This document shows positions 8,641-17,188 of a stretch of DNA of 41,969 nucleotides, in pieces. The translations under genes and the position numbers were made by a program. Numbering within the stretch: position 1 is the first letter of the stretch; the number at the start of each line of letters is the position of its first letter. The DNA lies in contig NZ_JAAAXJ010000023.1 in the NCBI RefSeq assembly GCF_009910705.1, positions 1-41,969 of the forward strand, in the 5' to 3' direction. The DNA is from Microvirga arsenatis. Its GTDB lineage: Bacteria > Pseudomonadota > Alphaproteobacteria > Rhizobiales > Beijerinckiaceae. Under the pieces are notes generated by a model that worked only from the letters and a program-made list of their open reading frames with translations, ran no database searches and was not told where the DNA came from.

Positions 8641-9464
8641 TCAAGTCTCCTCGCTGCAGTCCGGTTTCGGCAGCCGGTCATGGTCGAACTGCCTCCCGAT
8701 GCCGCGACCAGAGGTCTGAGCCAAGCATGGGGTCTGAATAGCACCACTAGGCGCGCGTCGCCTTAAGGCCGATCAAGAGCGCCGACCCGCGCTGGGTGGC
8801 GCATCGACGAGGGCATGAAGGCCAGCAGCTTCGCCAAGCCCTGCCGCGTGACGGATACCGTGCGGATCATCCGTATGATGGGCGCCAGACATGAGGAGCG
8901 GCAACGGGAGGCAGACTCAATAGACGGGTTCCGTCGGCCCTCGTTGCCAACGGGCCCTATGGGGCAGCCGTGGACCTGAAGGGCTCGGATGACCGGGCGC
9001 CGCGTCAGGCCGGCGGCGCTGGCGAGGGCCTGTGGCCATGGGACAGGGAGCCCCGCCCCAAGGCAGGTCGCCTCCACATGAAGTCAACAGCACATCTTCA
9101 TCAACGGGAACGCCGTATCCGGAAAATGTGGGGTGGACGAGAGCTTTTCACGCGTAATTTACATCTATGGGATGGCCCTTGTCGCCGGTGTAGGCAAGGC
9201 GTGCAGGCTGCCGATTTGGCACACCCTCCCAAGACCGAGACCTGGACTGAGGCAGGAACTGAGAGACGCCTAGCAGCGCCGGATCCTGCGAACGTCCCTC
9301 GAGAGGAGACCGGATCACCAATCCGTCGAATCGGGATCTAAAGCACCGGTAACAGAATCGGCAGCCTCGGACGAAGTGCGCCGTCGTAGAGCGGAGCGCG
9401 CCCGATGGTTCAACGAGTGAAGAGCAGCTCCGGCTTGCGCCTGAGGTACGAGGTGGCGAGGTGA
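8641..9464. other. About 0.8 kb without a recognisable gene
   Basis: Both strands contain open frames of around 100 codons, but none has a ribosome site or a known motif and they overlap one another. It is flanked by a pseudogene on one side and the DUF2382 terminator hairpin on the other, and is best read as decayed or non-coding DNA. Confidence 0.4.
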
Positions 9465-9490
9465 GCTGAGGCCCAGGACCGGGCCTCAGC
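9465..9490 (-). terminator. Transcription terminator hairpin after the DUF2382 gene
   Basis: A perfect 10-bp stem (GCTGAGGCCC / GGGCCTCAGC) with a 6-base loop, starting 11 bases past the DUF2382 stop codon. The plus-strand side ends in CTTTTCC, so it could also stop plus-strand transcription. The minus-strand copy lacks a T run. Confidence 0.65.
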
Positions 9491-9500
9491 CTTTTCCTGA

Positions 9501-10412
9501 TCAGCGGGTGCGGTCGGTCGAGCCTGTGGTGCCAGTGCCACGGACGTTGCGCTCGTCCTCGACGTCTACCTCGGTCTTGCGCACCGTGTCGGAGATCGTC
9601 TCGGTGCGGGTCTCAGCCTCCTTGCGCACCACCACCTCCTCGACCACGCGGGCCTCCTTGGAGACCACCGCCTCTTCGCCGCGCTCCTCCACCTCGATGG
9701 TGCGCTCCTGGAAGGGATCGCTGCCCAGCGTACCCTCGCGGTACTCACCCGAGACGGGGCGCCGCTCGACATCGACGCGCTCCTCCCGCAGGGTCACCTG
9801 TTCTTGCACCGGGCGCTCGACGACGCGAGACTGGATGCGAACCCGGCCGCGGCCGACCTCACGCTTGCCGACGTGCAGCTCCTCCTCGGCCACCGGAATG
9901 ACCGTGTCCCGCCCGCCCGTGGCGGTCGAATCGGTGCTAGCCCGGGTGATGTCCGCAGATCCGGTGACGTCGCTGCCCATGTCTACGTCCGACCTTGTAG
10001 TGCTGGACGACCCCGTCAGGCCGCCGGCCAGCCCGGCCGCGACGGTGCCAAGTCCACCTCTGGTGCTGCCAGAGGCCGAGGCGTCATAACCCCGCCATCC
10101 CTCGGAACGCCAAGAGGTCTGCTGCTCATCGAGGTCCAGCACCCCATCGTCATCCAGAATGTCGACCACCCGGTCAACCTCGTCGTCATCACACTCAACG
10201 GCGACCAGCGCGTTGCCGCGGCGTACGCCTTCTGCATAGGCGTGGGCGTCGGAGCGAGGCACGCCCGCGTCCTCTAGGTCGTCGATCAGGTTGTCGGAAT
10301 GGTCGGAGTAGATGTTGACGGCACCGCGCGAGACGCCGGCCTGCTCCAGGCGGCCGACGATCTCGTTGGCTTTCTGCCGGTCTTGGTAGAGGCACGTGAC
10401 GGTCTTGGACAT
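9501..10412 (-). CDS. DUF2382 (YsnF/AvaK-type) stress protein
   Basis: 303 residues from the ATG at 10412, which has AGGAG eight bases upstream; the frame continues upstream without a start signal. The N-terminal domain (residues ~1-90, SKTVTCLYQDRQKANEIVGR and VECDDDEVDRVVDILDDDGV) resembles the general stress protein 17M-like domain. A low-complexity Gly/Ser/Thr linker follows (residues ~100-170). The C-terminal DUF2382 domain (residues ~180-290, PVAEEELHVGKREVGRGRVR, RPVQEQVTLREERVDVERRP) has the heptad-like charged repeats and the VVVRKEAETRTETI ending of the family. The related Bacillus YsnF is a general stress protein; the molecular function is unknown. It is a single gene ending at a strong hairpin. 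Confidence 0.85.
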   Translation of the reverse strand: MSKTVTCLYQDRQKANEIVGRLEQAGVSRGAVNIYSDHSDNLIDDLEDAGVPRSDAHAYAEGVRRGNALVAVECDDDEVDRVVDILDDDGVLDLDEQQTSWRSEGWRGYDASASGSTRGGLGTVAAGLAGGLTGSSSTTRSDVDMGSDVTGSADITRASTDSTATGGRDTVIPVAEEELHVGKREVGRGRVRIQSRVVERPVQEQVTLREERVDVERRPVSGEYREGTLGSDPFQERTIEVEERGEEAVVSKEARVVEEVVVRKEAETRTETISDTVRKTEVDVEDERNVRGTGTTGSTDRTR

Positions 10413-10726
10413 GAGGTTGGCTCCTGCAAGGCTGTAAGAGATCAGGCCCGTTCGTTCGGTTCGGCCGAGCCGGCGAAGTCCGACGGCAGATGCCCTCCTG
10501 GGCGTCGGCAGGACACCGTCTGCGCAGGAAAGCGGCCATACAGGCGATCGGCTCGGCCCGTGACCTTCCAATGTGCCGTCCCGATTCCGGTTCCATGGAT
10601 CCGGCGAGCCAAGCGGACCTCGAGGCGGATGGCAGGTCAGGTTGGCGCCCTTACCCGGCCCCACAAGCGCGGCACTGCCTGAAGGGCCCGGTCCCGGTCA
10701 CGCCCTAACAGTCATCGTCCTGTCAT

Positions 10727-10752
10727 GGAACCGCTGGCCCTGGCTCAAAGTT
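10727..10752 (+). promoter_or_regulatory. Probable EcfG promoter of the YihY gene
   Basis: GGAAC at 10727-10731 and GTT at 10750-10752 are separated by 18 bases, within the GGAAC-N17/18-GTT consensus of alphaproteobacterial EcfG sigma factors. The base before GTT is A, where C is preferred. It lies 54 bases before the start codon of the YihY gene. Confidence 0.5.
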
Positions 10753-10806
10753 GGATCAGCGGCCAAGCTCGGGCATTGGCCGTTCAGCCGATGAAGTGCC
10801 TTCGCC

Positions 10807-11985
10807 ATGCCGATGACGAACCCAGCGCCACCGCAACCCGGCAAGGGGCAAGTTACCTCGCTGCTGTCGACGCTCGGAGCTGCCGTCCTGGGCTGGGCGC
10901 TACTCAGGCTTGTGGTTGGGGGCTCACGGCAACCCCAGACCTCAATCGCGCCAGCCCCGGGGCATCGCAAGAACGTATCCGCCGACCGAACGGCTGGGTT
11001 CGGCGGGAGGATGCATATGCCACCCCGGGCGGCGCACGAGCCGGGGCGCGGGCGCGAGGCGGCCACGCCTACCGAGATCCCGACGCTTGGCTGGAAGGAC
11101 GTCCTGTGGCGGACCTACGAGGAATTCAGAGACGACCGGCTGATGTCGGTCGCCGCGGGTGTGACCTACTATGCCCTCCTGGCCATCTTTCCCGCCATCG
11201 CCGCGCTGGTGTCGATCTACGGCCTCTTCGCCGATCCGGCCACGATCCAAAACCACCTCAGCGCGCTCTCGGGCGTGCTGCCAGGCGGCGCGGTAGAGAT
11301 TGTTGGAGAGCAGGTGAAGCGGATTGCTTCGCAGGGCGGCGGCACGCTGGGGCTCAGCTTCATCATCGGTCTGGCGATCTCGCTTTGGAGCGCCAATGCG
11401 GGAATGAAGGCCGTCTTCGATGCCCTGAACATCGTCTATGACGAGGACGAGAAGCGCAGCTTCATCCAGCTCAACCTTCAATCCCTCGCCTTCACGCTCG
11501 CCGCCATCGCGTTCGTGCTCGTCGCCCTGGCAGGCATCGTCGTGCTGCCGATCCTTCTCAACATCATGGGTCTGGGCAGCGGGGTCGAATGGCTGCTCTC
11601 CCTGGCCCGTTGGCCAATCCTCCTATCCGTAGTGGTCGCGGGGCTGGCGGTGCTCTACCGCTATGGCCCGAGCCGTGACAAGGCGGAATGGAAATGGGTG
11701 ACGCCCGGCGGCGTCGTGGCCGCCGTGCTATGGCTGGTCGGCTCGATGCTGTTCTCTTGGTATGTCTCGAACTTCGGCAGCTACAACGAGACCTACGGTT
11801 CGCTGGGCGCGGTGATCGGCTTCATGACATGGATCTGGATTTCCAACATCATCGTGCTGCTAGGCGCCGAGCTCAACGCCGAGATGGAGCACCAGACTGC
11901 TAAGGACACCACCGAGGGGCCGCCCCACCCGATGGGCACCCGCGGCGCCCAGATGGCTGACAACATCGGGCCGGCCAAGGCTTAA
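10807..11985 (+). CDS. YihY/BrkB-family inner-membrane protein
   Basis: 392 residues. The conserved YihY core begins at residue ~95 (LGWKDVLWRTYEEFRDDRLM, SVAAGVTYYALLAIFPAIAA) and has about six membrane segments (e.g. FIIGLAISLWSANAGMKAVF, LAFTLAAIAFVLVALAGIVV, VVAAVLWLVGSMLFSWYVSN, SLGAVIGFMTWIWISNIIVL) with the family signature LLGAELNAEMEHQT near the end. An extra N-terminal segment (residues ~17-39) adds a possible membrane helix, as in many Rhizobiales homologues. A start at 11017 has a better ribosome site (GGGAGG, six bases) but would drop this segment. The candidate EcfG promoter supports the long form. The family was once called RNase BN, but its function is undefined. Confidence 0.88.
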   Translation: MPMTNPAPPQPGKGQVTSLLSTLGAAVLGWALLRLVVGGSRQPQTSIAPAPGHRKNVSADRTAGFGGRMHMPPRAAHEPGRGREAATPTEIPTLGWKDVLWRTYEEFRDDRLMSVAAGVTYYALLAIFPAIAALVSIYGLFADPATIQNHLSALSGVLPGGAVEIVGEQVKRIASQGGGTLGLSFIIGLAISLWSANAGMKAVFDALNIVYDEDEKRSFIQLNLQSLAFTLAAIAFVLVALAGIVVLPILLNIMGLGSGVEWLLSLARWPILLSVVVAGLAVLYRYGPSRDKAEWKWVTPGGVVAAVLWLVGSMLFSWYVSNFGSYNETYGSLGAVIGFMTWIWISNIIVLLGAELNAEMEHQTAKDTTEGPPHPMGTRGAQMADNIGPAKA

Positions 11986-12089
11986 GGCCGCGTTACAGGT
12001 AGACCACGGATGAGGCGCAGAAGAGAATGGGACATGCGGAGCCCTTGCTTGTCTGCTGGTGGGATCAGCACGGGAGGATGCGGCACTCC

Positions 12090-12611
12090 ATGAATTTCGA
12101 GGCGAACCAGTCCGCCATTGTCGAACTCGTGCGGCAGAACCAATCCTGGGCGCCGTTCATCGTCGCCGCGCTGGCGTTCGGCGAGTCAGTGGCCTTCCTG
12201 TCGCTGTTCGTTCCCGCCACCGTAATCCTGATTGCTATTAGCGCTTTCATCGGGGTGGCCGACCTGGAGTTCTGGCCGCTCTGGCTCAGCGCTGCCGTCG
12301 GAGCCGCCATTGGCGACATGGTATCCTATGCGCTGGGCCGGCGCTTCAAGACATCCATCTATAAGATGTGGCCGCTCTCGACCCATCCGCAGCTCGTCGG
12401 CAAAGGCGAGCGCTTGTTCTGCCGCCATGGCCTCTGGGGCGTGTTCATCGGCCGCTTCTTCGGCCCGGCACGGGCTGTGGTTCCCCTAGTCGCAGGTGTC
12501 TTCGGCATGCAGGTGCCCCTGTTCATGGCGGTGAACATAGCCTCCGCCTTAGTTTGGGCGTTCGCGCTTCTCGCTCCGGGAGCCGGACTGTCGGAGTATC
12601 TGGGGTGGTGA
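12090..12611 (+). CDS. DedA-family membrane protein
   Basis: 173 residues from the ATG at 12090; GGGAGG lies 12 bases upstream and in-frame starts also exist at 12027 and 12078. The SNARE-associated/DedA domain covers most of the protein: SWAPFIVAALAFGESVAFLS, FVPATVILIAISAFIG, AAVGAAIGDMVSYALGRRFK, then FCRHGLWGVFIGRFFGPARA with the G-RF-P-xR motif essential in DedA proteins. Family members act as polyprenyl- or phospholipid-flipping transporters and maintain membrane energetics. It lies 105 bases after the YihY gene on the same strand and may be in its transcript. Its 3' end overlaps the convergent psiE pseudogene by about 60 bases. Confidence 0.87.
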   Translation: MNFEANQSAIVELVRQNQSWAPFIVAALAFGESVAFLSLFVPATVILIAISAFIGVADLEFWPLWLSAAVGAAIGDMVSYALGRRFKTSIYKMWPLSTHPQLVGKGERLFCRHGLWGVFIGRFFGPARAVVPLVAGVFGMQVPLFMAVNIASALVWAFALLAPGAGLSEYLGW

Positions 12612-13164
12612 CCTGATGTCGGGCCGCAGCGGATCGGAAGTTTCCGGCGACTCCGCTGCGGCCCGTCCCTGCTTCCGTCCGGCGGCATCCTTCCGGTCTT
12701 GGTCGCGCACCAGCCAACGCACTGAGCCGAGCGCCAGGATCGCCTTGGCCAACCCAATGATGGTGAACAGCTCGGTGTTTGGTGGCGTCCAGGATAATGA
12801 ACTTGCGCACAAGGGCCAGCAGCGCGATCAACACCACGGTACGCACCTGCAAGATGCACTCCTTGCGATGCAGGACGCCGATGGTCGAGTGGTTGAACTC
12901 CAGGGCGATCAGCACCGTGGAGATCATGTCGAAGACGACTTGGAACACGCCGGTCTCGGCTGGGTCGAGTAGGCCGAACAGCATTAGCATGAGAATCCGG
13001 AACGCCACGTTCACCAACGCCACCGCGATCATCAGAATGATCGGGGCGGTCAGGACGGGCGAGACGATCTGCTCGATGCGCCCGTATGGGCTCAGGCCGG
13101 GCCATGCCTCGTGGGTCTCGCGCAGGGCGTGGTCCACGGCTGCCGTGGCGTGGCCTGAGCCCAT
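12549..13164 (-). pseudogene. psiE: PsiE-family membrane protein with a single-base frameshift
   Basis: From the ATG at 13164 the protein reads through the PsiE domain: IEQIVSPVLTAPIILMIAVA, LIALEFNHSTIGVLHRKECI, LQVRTVVLIALLALVRKFII, LDAT. At about 12777 an extra base (AAA-C-ACC on the minus strand) shifts the frame. Removing it restores KTELFTIIGLAKAILALGSV, RWLVRDQD and an end at 12549. That is the expected fourth membrane helix and terminus of PsiE. Phosphate-starvation-inducible PsiE is also a member of the transmissible locus of stress tolerance, where it neighbours degP, as here (degP is 277 bases upstream on the same strand). The shift could be a real lesion or a sequencing error. Confidence 0.75.
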
Positions 13165-13440
13165 CGCCGAGCGGGGTCGGTCCTTATGGTTCCGGGGCAA
13201 TCCCGTCGTCGCATGGCTGCATCATGCAGGGCCCGCGCCTCGGGTGTTGACGCCGCCCGGAGTGTTGTTCGACCCGCCGGCCCAGGGTAGGCTCGTGCTG
13301 CGCAGGGCATTGTCGAAGAGGCGGTTCATCTCGCGGGGGAACGAAAGCAACGAACCGTTCTCTCCGAGCAAGCCAAAGCTCGATCGGAAAGAAGTCAGCG
13401 GACTGCCGGCCCTCGTCTTTTCTTCCTGTCGACAGATGTA

Positions 13441-14877
13441 TTACGCAGGAACGGCGACGAAGAGCGATTGGCCATCACGCATGATGCGCAGCAGGACCGG
13501 CCTCTTGTCCTTCTGCGCCTGCGACCAGGCCTGCGCCACATCAGCCGGCTCGGTCACATCCCGATTGTTGGCGGAGACGATCACGTCGCCGGGCCGAATC
13601 CCGCTTTCAGACGCCGGGCTGTTGGGCTGCACCCGCTGGACGAGCACGCCGCTCACGTTCGCGCCGAGTTGGCGGCGCGCTGCTTCATCGATGGGAGCCA
13701 GAGCCACGCCAAGCCGCTTGCCGTCTGCCTCGGTGTCTTGCTGAGGCCCAGTCAGGGCTGCGGTCTGGTCACCGGGGCGCTGGCCGACGATCACCGGAAC
13801 CTCCTGCGGCGTGCCGCCTCGCACTACTGTCAGGCGAGCCTGAGTTCCGGGCTTTAGGCTCGCAACCGCGCGGGTGAGATCCCGACCGCTGTTGACTGTC
13901 TGGTCGCCGATGCGGATGATCACGTCGCCCGTCTTGATCCCAGCCTTCTCGGCCGGGCCGCCCGGCTCCACCGAGGCGACCAGCACGCCTTTGTCGTCCG
14001 AGCGTCCCAGCGCCTGGGCGATCGCCGGGGTGATCTCCTGCAGACGCACGCCGACGTAGCCGCGCTCGACCCGGCCCGTGCGGATGAGCTGCTCGGCCAC
14101 GGACTGGGCGGTGCGCGACGGCACGGCAAAGCCGATGCCGATGTTGGCTCCCACGGGCGAGAAGATGGCGGTGTTAACGCCGATCACCTCGCCACGGGCG
14201 TTGAACAGGGGACCGCCCGAGTTTCCCCGGTTGATGGCGGCATCGGTCTGAATGTAGTCGTCCAGGGGCCCCGACTGAATGTCCCGCGAGCGCGCTGAGA
14301 CCACGCCGACGGTGACGGTGCCGCCCAGACCAAAGGGGCTGCCGATGGCGATCACCCAAGAGCCCGGTTCGGCCGCGTCCGAGTCTCCCCAGGTGGTGAC
14401 GGCCATGTCGGGCTGCGGATCGATCTTGAGCACGGCAATGTCGGTGGCCGGATCCCGCCCCACTAGCTTAGCCGGAACAGGACCGTTCTCACCGAAGGCG
14501 ACCTGGATGTCGTCAGCATCCTCGATGACGTGGTTGTTGGTCACGATGTAGCCGTCAGCGCTGATCACGAAGCCCGAGCCGAGGCCCTGCCGGGGCTGCA
14601 GCCGCTCAGGGCTGGAGCGCTCCTCGAAAAAACGGCGGAAAAGCTCGGGTAGATCCTGATTGTCCGGCGTGGATTGCGCCCGCTGCCGCCGTTCCTCGAC
14701 CCGCTGCCGCGTCGTGACCGCAACCACCGCCGGCATCTTCTGCTTCACGATAGCGGTGAAATCCGTCGGCGCCGGCTGCGCGTGGGAAGGGACGTGAACG
14801 GCGGAAGCAAGAAGCAGCAGAACACCTCCGATCACACCGGTTCGGAGGAACGCGGGCAATCTACTGTCATGCATCAT
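13441..14877 (-). CDS. degP: DegP/HtrA-type periplasmic serine protease (Do family)
   Basis: 478 residues. The N-terminal signal peptide has hydrophobic core VIGGVLLLLASAV and a predicted cut after SHA-Q (about residue 33). The trypsin-like domain carries the catalytic triad His116 (YIVTNNHVIED), Asp146 (DPATDIAVLK) and Ser220 (RGNSGGPL). Two PDZ domains follow (residues ~265-360 and ~395-478, with GVLVASVEPGGPAEKAGIKT and GVLVQRVQPNSPASESGIRP). This is the full Do-type length. It degrades or chaperones misfolded envelope proteins under heat and oxidative stress. ATG at 14877 has GAGG five bases upstream. It is followed by psiE on the same strand, the arrangement of tLST islands, and a candidate EcfG promoter lies about 50 bases upstream. 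Confidence 0.95.
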   Translation of the reverse strand: MMHDSRLPAFLRTGVIGGVLLLLASAVHVPSHAQPAPTDFTAIVKQKMPAVVAVTTRQRVEERRQRAQSTPDNQDLPELFRRFFEERSSPERLQPRQGLGSGFVISADGYIVTNNHVIEDADDIQVAFGENGPVPAKLVGRDPATDIAVLKIDPQPDMAVTTWGDSDAAEPGSWVIAIGSPFGLGGTVTVGVVSARSRDIQSGPLDDYIQTDAAINRGNSGGPLFNARGEVIGVNTAIFSPVGANIGIGFAVPSRTAQSVAEQLIRTGRVERGYVGVRLQEITPAIAQALGRSDDKGVLVASVEPGGPAEKAGIKTGDVIIRIGDQTVNSGRDLTRAVASLKPGTQARLTVVRGGTPQEVPVIVGQRPGDQTAALTGPQQDTEADGKRLGVALAPIDEAARRQLGANVSGVLVQRVQPNSPASESGIRPGDVIVSANNRDVTEPADVAQAWSQAQKDKRPVLLRIMRDGQSLFVAVPA

Positions 14878-14929
14878 GCGAACCTCGTGGCGGCTCGGCG
14901 CTCTGCATCGGCGCTCAAGGTTCAGAATG

Positions 14930-14954
14930 AATGCTGTTCAGAGCCTCAGGTTCC
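14930..14954 (-). promoter_or_regulatory. Possible EcfG promoter of degP
   Basis: On the minus strand GGAAC (14954-14950) is followed after 16 bases by CATT (14933-14930). The consensus is GGAAC-N16/17-CGTT, so there is one mismatch in the -10 element. It lies about 50 bases before the degP start codon. Confidence 0.35.
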
Positions 14955-15300
14955 GTGTGCCTGCCCAAGGCCGCGCCCATTCGCAGCTGCACCCGTCATA
15001 GATGCGGGCAATCATGTCCGACGCCGAACCGGCTTGCCCCTCAGGTACTTGGCGAGGGCGTGATGGGAGTTGTCGCTCGATCACCTGCGTAGCGCGAGCA
15101 GCTCCATAGGAACTTCTCAAGCGAAGTCAGACATGCAGGATGACAATGGCTCGCGGTGCGGACCTTTGGTCGTACCGCTGTCATAAGGAAGTTTTGCAAG
15201 GATAGCCGCTGATAGAGCGTCTGCCGATCCGGGTGCGAGAACGCCTGATTTTCCGTGCCTCGCAGGCAACACTGTGGTGGAGTGCTTTCTAAGGCGCGCG
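14955..15300. other. Intergenic stretch between degP and the FtsH-like relic
   Basis: About 350 bases between divergent genes. No open frame with ribosome site or known motif was found. The 5' part of the FtsH-like relic may have decayed here beyond recognition. Confidence 0.4.
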
Positions 15301-16125
15301 ATCTATTCGCCTTCCGAGGAACGTAGTGTATCGAGCACGCTACTCCGGATCTTCACACCGCCCCAGTCTCCATCCTCGGGCCATTCCTACAGATTGTACT
15401 TGGCGTCCTTCATCGGCTACGTCCTCGAGGAGGTCGACGGACTCAGGCCGCAGCCCGGCGTGGTGATGATCGGAGTCACCAACTTTCCGAAAGCCGTCGA
15501 TCCTGCGCTCCTCCGAAGCGGATGGCTCGAACGCGTGATCCACGTTCTGTTTCCGAGCACGGAAGAGCTGGCTCAAACCTTGCGGCAGAAGCTGGCATCG
15601 GATCTGCCCGGAGCGGACCTTAAGCAGCCGCGTCTACGCCGTTTCCCCGGAGCTTCGCCGCCGGTGTGCCGCACACGAGGCTGGGCATGACGTAGCGGCG
15701 GTGGCTTCCGTCAGCGGGCATGGCGGACACGCCGGCACTGCCCGGGTGACTGGAAGGCCGGAGCAGCCGATGACCATCGAGGTCGCCCGCCAGATCCTGC
15801 TCTACCTGCCAGCCGGGTGAACGACGGAGGAGGTGGTGCTCGCGGGGCCAGCGCGGAGCGGGGGACGCCGAGGAGGCGGACTTGGCCATGGCGACCCGCC
15901 TCGCGGTGCGCATGGTTGCGGCGTCCGGCTTGACCGTCCGACGCCGCTGGTGTATCTTGTCACAAGCCTGTCGCCGTTCAATCTCCCGCCCCACCTGCTG
16001 GCGGAGGTCAAGCACGAGCTGAACGCCACCTATAAGGAGGCGATCGCCTTGGTCTGGGCTCACTAGGCTGCCGTCGAGCAGCTCGCCACCCATCTGGTTG
16101 ACCATCTCGACGCGTCCGCTCGTGC
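15301..16125 (+). pseudogene. FtsH-like AAA+ ATPase / M41 zinc-peptidase relic
   Basis: The 5' part keeps the AAA+ second region of homology (LEEVDGLRPQPGVVMIGVTN, FPKAVDPALLRSGWLERVIH, STEELAQTLRQKLASDLPGA), but the Walker A part is gone. In a second frame comes VYAVSPELRRRC then AAHEAGHDVAAVAS, the HEAGH zinc site of FtsH-type M41 peptidases, then an in-frame TGA at 15818. After that TTEEVVLAGPARSG, and after another shift EEADLAMATRLAVRMVAASG, followed in the previous frame by TPLVYL, LLAEVKHELNATYKEAIALV and a TAG. These match, in order, the helices of M41 peptidases. There are at least three frame changes and two stops. It is the closest neighbour of degP. Ends are approximate. Confidence 0.72.
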
Positions 16126-16310
16126 GATCGTTAAGGCGCATTCAGGTACTGGAGGGTTCCCTGAAGGGGCAAGTACCCGGCACTACCGATCGTTGCCCGG
16201 CCTGCCGCAAAACGACAGTCATAGGAATTCACCGAGAAAACGACGTCTGCCGCGCACGAGCGCGTGAGGCCCAGTTTTGTTCCAGATGGCTCCCAGGGGA
16301 GGCTCAGCGG

Positions 16311-16727
16311 CTAGCCGATTGCACCCGATGCTGGAGCCTCAACGAGCTGAGGGGTGGCCATCTGCCGGATCAGGCTGACGACCGTCGTCGGTAGGTAGGG
16401 CTTGGCGAGAAAAGGGATCTCTTCCGGCAGCTCATCCGCCCCCGGCTGCCTGCGGCCTGAGGTGACGATCACCTTCACGCCCGGCCACCGCTCGCTTACC
16501 GTGCGGGCCAGCCCAAAGCCATCCATCGAGCCCGGCATCTCCACGTCGGTCACAATGGCCTGAATGTCGGGCCGCGCTTCCAGAACGGTCAGCGCCTCGT
16601 CGGCGCTCGCAGCCTCGAACACCTTGAACCCGGCGTCCTCAAGGAAATCGGCGGCGAAGATCCGGACCAGGATCTGGTCTTCCACAACGAGGACCGTCAT
16701 GCGGGTTTCTGAAACAGCTTCGCTCAT
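16311..16727 (-). CDS. Single-domain response regulator (receiver only)
   Basis: 138 residues made of one receiver domain: TVLVVEDQILVRIFAADFLE with the acidic pair Glu16/Asp17, phosphoacceptor Asp61 in IVTDVEMPGSMDGFGL, the conserved Thr/Ser at ~89-90 and Lys109 in FLAKPYLPTTVV. No output domain follows. Such receivers in Rhizobiales act as phosphate sinks or relay partners of HWE kinases, several of which feed PhyR. Two starts are possible, 16727 and an internal ATG at 16700 (MTVLVVED). Neither has a good ribosome site. A well-spaced EcfG promoter ends nine bases before 16727, so the mRNA would be leaderless, or begin translation at 16700. A broken relative lies at 5022. Confidence 0.9.
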   Translation of the reverse strand: MSEAVSETRMTVLVVEDQILVRIFAADFLEDAGFKVFEAASADEALTVLEARPDIQAIVTDVEMPGSMDGFGLARTVSERWPGVKVIVTSGRRQPGADELPEEIPFLAKPYLPTTVVSLIRQMATPQLVEAPASGAIG

Positions 16728-16735
16728 GGGGGCCT

Positions 16736-16760
16736 AACCAAAAAGGGGCAGCTTCGTTCC
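16736..16760 (-). promoter_or_regulatory. EcfG-like promoter touching the response-regulator start
   Basis: On the minus strand GGAAC (16760-16756) and GTT (16738-16736) are 17 bases apart. The spacing is ideal for EcfG; the base before GTT is G. Transcription would start about one to three bases before or at the annotated ATG at 16727. Confidence 0.5.
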
Positions 16761-17188
16761 ACCAGCCAAGTGGATCATCCGCAGGGAGTTTAGGTCCGTT
16801 GCGGTTACTAAACCGCCAAGTTTCTGTCCCTTCCATTTTTCGTCGCAACCGTGCAGCTCGTGGCGGCGTCGGTGCGCAGATCCCGGAGCAGAGCGTCTTT
16901 ATCTCACGGCCGCCCCAAGAAGGAGAGCCCCTTGGCTCGCCAGGAGCCTTGCGAGCGACCTTTGCTGAGCTTTGAAAAGCCAATCTCATGGGGGCCGGAT
17001 CCTGTCGCGCTTGGGTGCCACGCCTGCAAGGCTCCTCGGTTCGCCCCGTTTTGGCGACCAAGCAGCTGGTGATGGCGGCTCGACCCGTTTCCTGATCGAG
17101 CCCTCTGCGTCGCCCCTCACCTGACGCAGGAGTTACGTCACACAGGCGAGATCGGCAAGGTTCGCTGTCAGGACCAGAAGGGCCCCCA
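16761..17188. other. Intergenic stretch without a recognisable gene
   Basis: About 430 bases upstream of the response regulator and of the GGDEF relic (divergent). Nothing beyond the EcfG-like promoter at its left edge was identified. Confidence 0.4.

Noticed and set aside
12779..13744. 321-codon plus-strand frame
   Set aside because: Antisense to psiE and to the end of degP.
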